Shown here: positions 5,302 through 11,317 of the stretch, piece by piece | How the letters are laid out: each line of letters starts with the position of its first letter | Numbering within the stretch: the first letter of the stretch is position 1 | Origin: Oribacterium sp. UBA4274 | GTDB lineage: Bacteria > Bacillota > Clostridia > Lachnospirales > Lachnospiraceae | Length of the DNA stretch: 11,317 nucleotides | NCBI GenBank assembly: GCA_002396005.1 | Contig: DGVW01000068.1 | Location: 1-11,317 of the forward strand | Direction: 5' to 3' | The notes under the pieces: generated by a model | Told to the model about the DNA's origin: nothing | Seen by the model: the letters and a program-made list of their open reading frames with translations, nothing else | Databases searched by the model: none | Made by a program: the position numbers and the translations under genes

Positions 5302-7866
5302 ATGGGAAGTGTATTTGATACGGGTGCAGCACAACAATGTGTATTGGATGGTCTGGCTGCAATTCAAAGTGGTTATTTTATATTTAAATTAGATCGTGAC
5401 GGGACTCTCATATATGCCAATGAAGCTGTTTTGGACATCTATGATTGTAAGGATGAGCAGGAGTTTAGAAAGCTCACAGGAAATATGTTTAAAGGTATGG
5501 TGTTTTCTCCGGATCTTGAGTTGGCGCAGAACAATATCCGCGGTCAGCTCACAGAGAAAAGTGCATTTGATAAAATAAGCTTCCGTATCCGCAGCAATTC
5601 GGATCATATAAAATATGTAGATATTAAGGGAAAAAGGTTTGAGTCTCAGGATCATGGAACTGTTATTGCGGCAACTATGGAGGTCAGAAAGACAGTTTCA
5701 CGTCCGTTTAGCTTTAATCCGCAGAGAAACGCCGGAAAATCCGACCGGAATTACATATTGAATACGATAGATAAGGCTGTTAAGGAAGATTATTTAAGAG
5801 TGTATTATCAGCCTAAATTTGTAACTACAACAGGAGAACTGTGTGGTTTTGAAGCATTATCACGCTGGATAGACCCTAAGTTCGGCATGCTGCTGCCGGG
5901 GGATTTTGTACCTATACTTGAGGAGTACAAGCTGACCCATATTCTGGACAGATTCGTCATGAGGCAGATCGCCAGGGATATAAAGGCTGATAGATTTGAT
6001 TGTGAGAAGCAGGTACCTGTTTCTTTCAATCTCTCTCACAATGACTTTTTGACATTCGATCCTTGTGCAGAGCTTTTGGAGATCACAGAGGAGTTTGGAC
6101 TTCCGAGAGAGTATTTTCAGGTTGAATTAAGTGAATCAACTTTGAGCAAAGACTCAGAATTGTTTAAAAAGGAGATCAGGAAGCTCCGGGAAAAAGGTTT
6201 TCAGGTTTTTATTGATGATTTCGGAAATGATAATTCATCTCTGAAAACGATGAGAGATTATGAATTTGACGGAATCCTCATCGACATCGGATATATGGAA
6301 AACTTTGATGAAAAGTCCAAAAATATCATTCGTCCGATCATCAGTATGAGTAAAAGTCTGGGTATCCATACTCTCGCCAAGGGAATAGAGAAAGAAGAAC
6401 AGCTGGAATTTATGAAGAGTGTGGGCTGTGAGATCATACAAGGGTACTATTACTCCTATGGGAAGCCGTCAGAGGATACCAGCATTGTAGCTCCGTTAAG
6501 TATTGACGCAACATATAAGAAGGAAAATTCCGATGAAGAAAGTGTCAAAACCGACAGGACTGTGGATTTCAGAATACAGGAAGGACTCAGTGAAAATCAG
6601 AAAATAATCAATGCGATTTCTTCTATATATAATAGTATCTATGTGCTGGATCTCAATACAGATACCTATAAGGAAATCAGAACCAATTATGCACTTCATA
6701 GATTTCTGGGCAATTCCGGACACACCAGCTCAGTGCTGCCCGCTATCATGCGTACCTTCAGTACTAAAGAGTATATGGAGTACGTACTGGATTTCACCAA
6801 TGTGGATACTTTGCAGGACAGACTGGCCGATAAGGATTACATAGAAGCAGATTTCATCGGTGCAATGAATGGTTGGACCACGGCTGCATTTTTTGTATTG
6901 GACCGTGATCAGAACGGTAAAGCAATAAAGGTTCTGTATACAACCCGTATAATCGATGAGAGCAAGAAGATAGAAATGGACTATAAGGATGTGCTCTTTG
7001 ATATGTCAAAGCTCTATCTGGGACTTGTACATATACTTCTCAAAACAGAAGAGTTCATCCCGCTTATACTTACGGATTATCTCAAGGAAAGACTCAGCAT
7101 GCATCAGCAGCCGTACGAGCTTGGTAAGGAGATGTTCATCAAGGAGTATGTAGCTGACGATTATCAGGATAAAGTTAATCACTTTGTGGATATATCTACA
7201 ATGGATGAAAGGCTCAGAGGAAACAACTTCATCTCCATGGAATATCTGGGAAAGAACAATAAGTGGTATCGATTGATCATAACGGCTTCAAAAACAGATG
7301 ATAGGGGTAAAGTGATACGAGCTTCTCTTGCGGTTGAAGACATAAATCAGGAGAAGAACGAACAAGCCATCATACAGTTCAAGATTGAACATGATGCGCT
7401 TACAGGCGTACTTAACAGAACCGGTTATGAGAAGTACACCAAGATACTTGAGAACTCGGATATGGCTATAGCCTACATCCTTCTGGATGTTGACAAGTTC
7501 AAGCAGATAAATGATACCTACGGACATGGCATGGGAGACTCGGTACTTCAGATTATTGCGAGATACCTCAGGAAAGAGTTCAGACTGTCAGACTATATCA
7601 TACGTATGGGAGGTGATGAGTTCTGCGTCATCATGACAGGTATTGAAGACAAGGATGCCCAAATGCTTATAGACAAAATATATGCCATAAATCAGTCGCT
7701 TAAGAATCCACACGATAATATTCCTAAGGTTTCTATAAGCGCCGGAATTGCATTTTCTCAGCAGGGCTTTGACAAATCTCTGTATAAGAAAGCAGATCTT
7801 GCCCTGTATCACACCAAGAATACAACGAGAGATGGATATACAATTTATAATCCGGCATTGCGATGA
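5302..7866 (+). CDS. PAS-EAL-PAS-GGDEF c-di-GMP signalling protein with degenerate EAL
   Basis: An 854-residue cytosolic protein predicted to make the second messenger c-di-GMP. The ATG at 5302 has GGGAG seven bases upstream; an in-frame ATG at 5230 has no such site and precedes the promoter. An N-terminal PAS-like domain (about 15-130) is followed by an EAL domain (about 140-400), a region with one or two PAS-like modules (about 425-680) and GGDEF (about 690-854). The cyclase looks active: DALTG (698-702), GGDEF (770-774) and the RxxD inhibitory site RLSD five residues before it (761-764). The EAL domain keeps Glu184, Asn243, Glu275, Asp305-Asp306, Glu363 and Gln380. It has Leu326 in place of the catalytic Lys, Lys360 in place of the Glu of AEGVE, and loop 6 DFGNDNSS instead of DFGTGYSS. 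Hydrolysis is therefore unlikely. There is no transmembrane segment. It is monocistronic. Confidence 0.93.
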   Translation: MGSVFDTGAAQQCVLDGLAAIQSGYFIFKLDRDGTLIYANEAVLDIYDCKDEQEFRKLTGNMFKGMVFSPDLELAQNNIRGQLTEKSAFDKISFRIRSNSDHIKYVDIKGKRFESQDHGTVIAATMEVRKTVSRPFSFNPQRNAGKSDRNYILNTIDKAVKEDYLRVYYQPKFVTTTGELCGFEALSRWIDPKFGMLLPGDFVPILEEYKLTHILDRFVMRQIARDIKADRFDCEKQVPVSFNLSHNDFLTFDPCAELLEITEEFGLPREYFQVELSESTLSKDSELFKKEIRKLREKGFQVFIDDFGNDNSSLKTMRDYEFDGILIDIGYMENFDEKSKNIIRPIISMSKSLGIHTLAKGIEKEEQLEFMKSVGCEIIQGYYYSYGKPSEDTSIVAPLSIDATYKKENSDEESVKTDRTVDFRIQEGLSENQKIINAISSIYNSIYVLDLNTDTYKEIRTNYALHRFLGNSGHTSSVLPAIMRTFSTKEYMEYVLDFTNVDTLQDRLADKDYIEADFIGAMNGWTTAAFFVLDRDQNGKAIKVLYTTRIIDESKKIEMDYKDVLFDMSKLYLGLVHILLKTEEFIPLILTDYLKERLSMHQQPYELGKEMFIKEYVADDYQDKVNHFVDISTMDERLRGNNFISMEYLGKNNKWYRLIITASKTDDRGKVIRASLAVEDINQEKNEQAIIQFKIEHDALTGVLNRTGYEKYTKILENSDMAIAYILLDVDKFKQINDTYGHGMGDSVLQIIARYLRKEFRLSDYIIRMGGDEFCVIMTGIEDKDAQMLIDKIYAINQSLKNPHDNIPKVSISAGIAFSQQGFDKSLYKKADLALYHTKNTTRDGYTIYNPALR

Positions 7867-7902
7867 TTCATCCTCTGATAATGGAGTAAAGGATGACATG
7901 AG

Positions 7903-7936
7903 AAAAGCCGCAGTTCGATAAGAGCTGCGGCTTTTT
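7903..7936. terminator. Two-way terminator between the GGDEF gene and sdaAA
   Basis: AAAAGCCGCAG (7903-7913) pairs perfectly with CTGCGGCTTTT (7925-7935), with an 11-base loop. The plus strand ends in TTTTT and the minus strand in TTTT, so it serves both convergent genes. Confidence 0.9.
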
Positions 7937-7952
7937 ATAAACCTCCTGATAA

Positions 7953-8831
7953 TTATTTTCCGAAAACCTGCTCGCGGTATCTCTTGCCTGTTGGAGTAGC
8001 AGCCAGGCCGCCGGTTGCAGTTTCTTTTAGGTCTCTGGACATCGCATCACCGACCTCACGCATTGCATCGATGCATTCGTCTGCCGGAATCTTGGCCTCA
8101 ATACCGGCTAGAACCATATCGGCAGAAGAGAATGCGATGACAACGCCTGAAGCATTTCTCTTTATGCAAGGTATCTCTACAAGACCTGCCACCGGATCAC
8201 ACACGAGCCCTTCCTGATTCGCTATGGCAATAGCGAGGGCATCAGCACACATCTTGGGCGTACCGCCCATGATCTCTACCAGAGCAGCAGCAGCCATTCC
8301 GGATGCGCTGCCGCACTCTGCCTGGCATCCTCCCTGTGCACCGGCTATACAGGCCTTTGCAGCAACAATCATACCAAAGGCACCAGCTGTGAAGATAGAC
8401 ATAACGATGTCTCTTTTAGGGATTTTTCTGTCTCTGTATGCTGTGATGAGGCAACCCGGAAGTATACCGCAGCTGCCGGCTGTTGGAGTAGCAACGATCT
8501 TACCCATAGCAGCATTGCAGTTTGAAACGGCAAGAGCTCTTGATACAGCTCTTGACATCGGTTGTCCCATGAGACCGCCGTCTTTTTCGGCATATTGTTT
8601 CATGAGATAACCTTCTTCTCCGGTGAGACCGGAAGTGGATTTGCGGCCCTTCTGTTCACCCCACTCAGCGGATTCACACATTATATCGAAACATTTTTCC
8701 ATGTTCTCGTAAATCTTTTCCTCAGAGAGCCCCATCTTTTTGGACTGATCTCTGAGACACAGTTCGCTGATACGGCAGTTGTTTTCTACGGCAGCAGCCA
8801 CAAGCTCTTCGACTGAATTATATGAAAGCAT
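7953..8831 (-). CDS. L-serine dehydratase, iron-sulfur-dependent, alpha subunit
   Basis: The catalytic subunit of the [4Fe-4S] L-serine ammonia-lyase, which converts L-serine to pyruvate and ammonia in the cytoplasm and is typical of anaerobic Firmicutes with split subunits. The 292 residues match the usual length. The family blocks GLTGEEGYLM (68-77), ATPTAGSCGILPG (114-126), AGAQGGCQAECGSASGMAAA (163-182), CDPVAGLVEIPC (211-222) and the TATGGLAATPTG end are all present. Cys169, Cys211 and Cys222 have the 42- and 11-residue spacing of the three cluster-binding cysteines in the family, leaving one iron open for substrate. AAGGAG lies upstream of the ATG. It is the last gene of a transporter-sdaAB-sdaAA operon, 11 bases after sdaAB, and ends at the shared terminator. 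Confidence 0.96.
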   Translation of the reverse strand: MLSYNSVEELVAAAVENNCRISELCLRDQSKKMGLSEEKIYENMEKCFDIMCESAEWGEQKGRKSTSGLTGEEGYLMKQYAEKDGGLMGQPMSRAVSRALAVSNCNAAMGKIVATPTAGSCGILPGCLITAYRDRKIPKRDIVMSIFTAGAFGMIVAAKACIAGAQGGCQAECGSASGMAAAALVEIMGGTPKMCADALAIAIANQEGLVCDPVAGLVEIPCIKRNASGVVIAFSSADMVLAGIEAKIPADECIDAMREVGDAMSRDLKETATGGLAATPTGKRYREQVFGK

Positions 8832-8842
8832 TTATGTTCTCC

Positions 8843-9511
8843 TTATATTGCATGGATAAGTAATGCATTATCGATATTATCCATTTTTTTAAGATCTGTG
8901 ATGAGCTGCTCAGGTGGGAGATCATCAAGCTCCAATGTCATGAGAGCGTCTCCGCCGCGCTCTTTTCTGCTCAAGTGAAAACCACTTATATTTAGTTCGC
9001 CATATCTCCAGTACATCAGATTTGTTACATTGGCGATAACACCAGGTTTGTCCTGATGGAGAACGAAGAGAGTATTACTCTCTCCGCTGAAGTTGACTTC
9101 CATCCCATCGATATTGTCAATTCTGATATTTCCTCCACCGATGCTGGCGCCTTCTATAAATCCGGTTTTACCACTTGCGCAGGTATAGGTTATCCTCGCT
9201 GTGTTAGGATGTGCACCCGGGATATCTTCTGCAATAAATTCATATTTAAGACCACGTTCTGATGCGATTTCCATCGCGTTTCTGATCTCTTCCGACCAGC
9301 TGTTATAACCCATGATTCCCGCAAGGATGGCACGATCAGTACCATGTCCTCTGTAAGTGCGGGCAAAGGATCCTGACAACTGGATTTTAACCTCAGTAAG
9401 CTTGTCGTCATCCACAATTTTGTTGACGACCTTTCCGATGCGGCATGCACCTGCTGTATGAGAACTGGAAGGTCCGATCATGACCGGTCCTATAATATTG
9501 AATACATTCAT
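8843..9511 (-). CDS. L-serine dehydratase, iron-sulfur-dependent, beta subunit
   Basis: The partner subunit of the iron-sulfur serine dehydratase. The N-terminal domain opens with the family block GPVMIGPSSSHTAGACRIG (8-26), followed by SGSFARTYRGHGTDRAILAG (46-65). The C-terminal part (about 146-222) is an ACT domain beginning TLFVLHQDKPGVIANVTNLM, a fold that usually binds an amino acid as regulatory ligand, here plausibly serine. The 222 residues match the normal length for the split enzyme. The ribosome binding site is weak: AAAGG lies 12 bases before the ATG, so the start is less certain than for its neighbours, although it coincides with the conserved N-terminus. It sits 32 bases after the transporter gene and 11 before sdaAA, the order known in Bacillus and its relatives. 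Confidence 0.95.
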   Translation of the reverse strand: MNVFNIIGPVMIGPSSSHTAGACRIGKVVNKIVDDDKLTEVKIQLSGSFARTYRGHGTDRAILAGIMGYNSWSEEIRNAMEIASERGLKYEFIAEDIPGAHPNTARITYTCASGKTGFIEGASIGGGNIRIDNIDGMEVNFSGESNTLFVLHQDKPGVIANVTNLMYWRYGELNISGFHLSRKERGGDALMTLELDDLPPEQLITDLKKMDNIDNALLIHAI

Positions 9512-9543
9512 ACTACTTAAAGACCTTTCTATAGAACACCGTA

Positions 9544-10764
9544 TCAGTCGTTAGCAACTGTCTGACCTTTCATGATAATGTTTCTGTAAATCTGATCAAC
9601 GACAACACCGATAGCATTGTCACCTGAAACATTACATGCAGTGCCAAAAGAGTCCTGTGTGATATAAAGAGCAACCATAAGTGCACAGATAGGGCCGTTA
9701 GGATCACCTGCAGTTTTTCCGAATATCATGTAGAGGAATGGAAGAGCAGTCATGATAGATCCGCCCGGAGCTCCTGGGGATGCAACCATGGCAACACCGA
9801 GAGTCATGATAAATGGGATAACTGTAGCAAGGCTGATAGGAAGGTCGTTCATGAGACAAACGGCAGTAGCACAAGCTGTGATAGTGATCATGGAACCGCA
9901 CATATGGATGTTGGCACAAAGTGGAACCACGAAGTTTCTGATCTGTGAGCAAATGCCGTCGGCATGAGCACACTCAAGATTAACAGGGATAGTTGCTGCA
10001 GAAGACTGTGTTCCGATAGCTGTTGTATATCCAGGAATCTGATTTTTCATAAGTGTGAAAGGATTCTTGTGTGCGATACTTCCTGCAATCATGAACTCGA
10101 TAAGGAGATATACAAGGTGCATAGCGATAACAACGATGAATACTTTCCAGAGGATACCAAGGATTGTAAATGTCTTGCCTGAGTAAGTAAGGTCAATAAA
10201 TGTTCCGCAAATGTACAAAGGAAGAAGCGGGATGATAGCAGTGTGAAGCACTGAATCAATGATGGCTGAGAAATCCTTCATACCGTTGTAAAGAGAAGTG
10301 CCTATAGTTTTACCGCGGAGGTTTGACATACAGAGACCAAGGATGAACGCAAGTACAACTGCTGAAAGAGTATCGATTACAGCAGGAAGTGAGATACTGA
10401 AATATGTTCCGATGCTTACATCAGAAGTTGCCTGAATCTTTTCAAGAGCATCAGGTGACATGAAGCTAGGGAACAGTGTGCTGGAAACGATAAAGGATAG
10501 GCTTCCTGCAACAAGAGTACTTGTATATGCAAGTAAAACAGTGATGATCAGAAGCTTTCCGGCACCCTGTGACAGATCAGCGATACCCATGGTAACGTAG
10601 GCAAGGATCATGAGAGGGATAACGAACTTCAGGAAAGTACTGAAAATTGATGATAAAGTAACGATGGTCTTGCAGAACCATACCGGCATGAATTCGCCGA
10701 TCAGTATACCGAGAATGATGGCGATGATAAGTTTAGGCACGAGGCCAAGTTTAAATTGTTTCAT
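9544..10764 (-). CDS. DAACS-family sodium:amino acid symporter, probably for serine/threonine
   Basis: A 406-residue integral membrane carrier of the dicarboxylate/amino acid:cation symporter family, with about eight transmembrane helices and two re-entrant hairpins. The HP1 serine motif is GTQSSAATIP (251-260), HP2 contains SPGAPGGS (329-336), and the last helix has DSFGTACNVSGD (371-382). In glutamate/aspartate members this last motif carries an Arg that holds the side-chain carboxylate; here it is Gly374, which argues for a neutral substrate. The sodium-site motif NMDGT reads HMCGS (287-291), closer to the NMAGA I recall for SstT. Its position as first gene of an operon with serine dehydratase suggests serine uptake, which is inference. 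The ATG follows AGGGG by seven bases. Two inverted repeats precede it. Confidence 0.9.
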   Translation of the reverse strand: MKQFKLGLVPKLIIAIILGILIGEFMPVWFCKTIVTLSSIFSTFLKFVIPLMILAYVTMGIADLSQGAGKLLIITVLLAYTSTLVAGSLSFIVSSTLFPSFMSPDALEKIQATSDVSIGTYFSISLPAVIDTLSAVVLAFILGLCMSNLRGKTIGTSLYNGMKDFSAIIDSVLHTAIIPLLPLYICGTFIDLTYSGKTFTILGILWKVFIVVIAMHLVYLLIEFMIAGSIAHKNPFTLMKNQIPGYTTAIGTQSSAATIPVNLECAHADGICSQIRNFVVPLCANIHMCGSMITITACATAVCLMNDLPISLATVIPFIMTLGVAMVASPGAPGGSIMTALPFLYMIFGKTAGDPNGPICALMVALYITQDSFGTACNVSGDNAIGVVVDQIYRNIIMKGQTVAND

Positions 10765-10784
10765 AGTAATTCCCCTTAATTAAC

Positions 10785-10847
10785 TGAGTCATGGACTCAT
10801 GATATAGACTCAATAATTGAAGAAGATGTGCACATTTCTTCTTAATT
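10785..10847 (-). promoter_or_regulatory. Inverted repeats upstream of the transporter-sdaAB-sdaAA operon
   Basis: TGAGTC (10785-10790), ATG and GACTCA (10794-10799) form a perfect 6-3-6 inverted repeat about 20 bases before the start codon, with a further GACTCA at 10807-10812. Next to it, AAGAAGATGTG (10820-10830) pairs with CACAT-TT-CTTCTT (10831-10843) as a bulged stem, and AATT flanks extend it to 10815-10847. I found no convincing -35/-10 pair. The repeats may be operators, or hairpins in the mRNA leader. Confidence 0.45.
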
Positions 10848-11033
10848 GAATGGTATAGATATGTTAACTTAGATTTAAGTATTTGTACAATTCATAGTTT
10901 TAAACAGGTATATTAAGATTATTTATGTGAAAATGTTATAAAAAAAGCTAAACTCCGTACGATAAATATTTAGTATGCTTACACAGAGTTTTATGATATA
11001 TTGTTTAGGACTTTAAAGCATAGGAGTATAAAA

Positions 11034-11317
11034 GTGGAACTAATCTATCAGATTTCAGATGCAGTTAACGGTTTCGTATGGGGTGTGCCTACGCTTGTCC
11101 TCTTGGTCGGAACGGGTATATTTTTCACTATAAGACTCAATTTCCTTCAGTTTGTCAAATTCGGTCATATCATGAAAAGTACCGTGGGCAGGCTTTTTGA
11201 GAAACGGTCCAATGAAAGTGGTACACTGACACCTATACAGGCACTTACCACAGCGCTGGCAGGTACTGTAGGTACAGGTAATATCGCAGGAGTGGCAGGT
11301 GCTATATCACTGGGAGG
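11034..11317 (+). CDS. Alanine/glycine:cation symporter (AGCS family), N-terminal part
   Basis: The first 94 codons of an amino acid carrier gene cut off by the window end. The start is a GTG at 11034 with AGGAG about eight bases upstream. The first residues (ELIYQISDAVNGFVWGVP) lead into a first hydrophobic helix (TLVLLVGTGIFFTIRLN). This is followed by the FLQF amphipathic segment and the AGCS hallmark QALTTALAGTVGTGNIAGVA (about residues 71-90). The family moves alanine or glycine with Na+ or H+ across the cytoplasmic membrane; the substrate of this copy cannot be told from the fragment. It is divergent from the serine operon. TATGAT (10992-10997) and TATATT (10997-11002) are possible -10 boxes without good -35 partners. 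Confidence 0.92.
   Translation, partial: MELIYQISDAVNGFVWGVPTLVLLVGTGIFFTIRLNFLQFVKFGHIMKSTVGRLFEKRSNESGTLTPIQALTTALAGTVGTGNIAGVAGAISLG

Noticed and set aside
7984..8610. Plus-strand reading frames opposite sdaAA
   Set aside because: They are Ala/Pro-rich shadows of a well-conserved enzyme gene, without start signals.
10930..11033. Glycine riboswitch or T-box before the alanine/glycine symporter
   Set aside because: There are only loose inverted repeats (AAACTC/GAGTTT at 10950-10955 and 10986-10991, palindrome TAAATATTTA at 10963-10972). No glycine aptamer core, T-box sequence or terminator is visible.

Overview
The window looks like a chromosomal segment of an anaerobic low-GC Firmicute, most likely a member of the Lachnospiraceae (Butyrivibrio/Roseburia-like). 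The grounds are strong AGGAG-type ribosome binding sites, AT-rich intergenic DNA, many intrinsic terminators, the two-subunit iron-sulfur serine dehydratase, and a PAS-EAL-PAS-GGDEF protein. The genus is a guess. There is no phage, insertion sequence, CRISPR array or integrase.

Layout. 1-349 is non-coding, with one terminator. 350-1015 (+) is an unrecognised acidic protein. 1202-2806 (+) is a DEAD-box RNA helicase with a basic tail, whose leader holds a terminator and two small hairpins. 2807-3035 holds two unexplained hairpins and a two-way terminator. 3036-3108 (-) is tRNA-Lys(CTT). 3276-3713 (-) and 3909-4310 (+) are two divergent unknown small proteins. 4311-4868 (-) is a flavodoxin-fold quinone/azo-type reductase that abuts the previous gene stop to stop. 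4869-5301 is a dense regulatory region with three promoters, several repeats and a candidate structured RNA of about 160 nt that ends in a terminator. 5302-7866 (+) is a c-di-GMP signalling protein. 7953-10764 (-) is an operon of amino acid transporter, sdaAB and sdaAA. 11034-11317 (+) is the start of an alanine/glycine:cation symporter cut off by the window end.

How the genes fit together. The right third is about amino acids. A DAACS-family carrier whose substrate-binding Arg is replaced by Gly (so probably for a neutral amino acid) is co-transcribed with both subunits of L-serine dehydratase. This suggests serine uptake and deamination to pyruvate and ammonia. A divergent AGCS symporter lies beside it. 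The signalling protein has an intact GGDEF active site and inhibitory site. Its EAL domain lacks the catalytic Lys and the proposed catalytic Glu, so it is probably a cyclase with a sensory or ligand-binding EAL domain.

The most interesting unexplained feature is the segment at 5025-5184. It has its own plausible promoter, a closing stem around three hairpins, and a strong terminator. It is followed by a separate near-consensus promoter for the GGDEF gene, with an inverted repeat flanking the -10 box. It does not match any riboswitch class I can recall, and it could be a stand-alone small RNA or a conditional leader.
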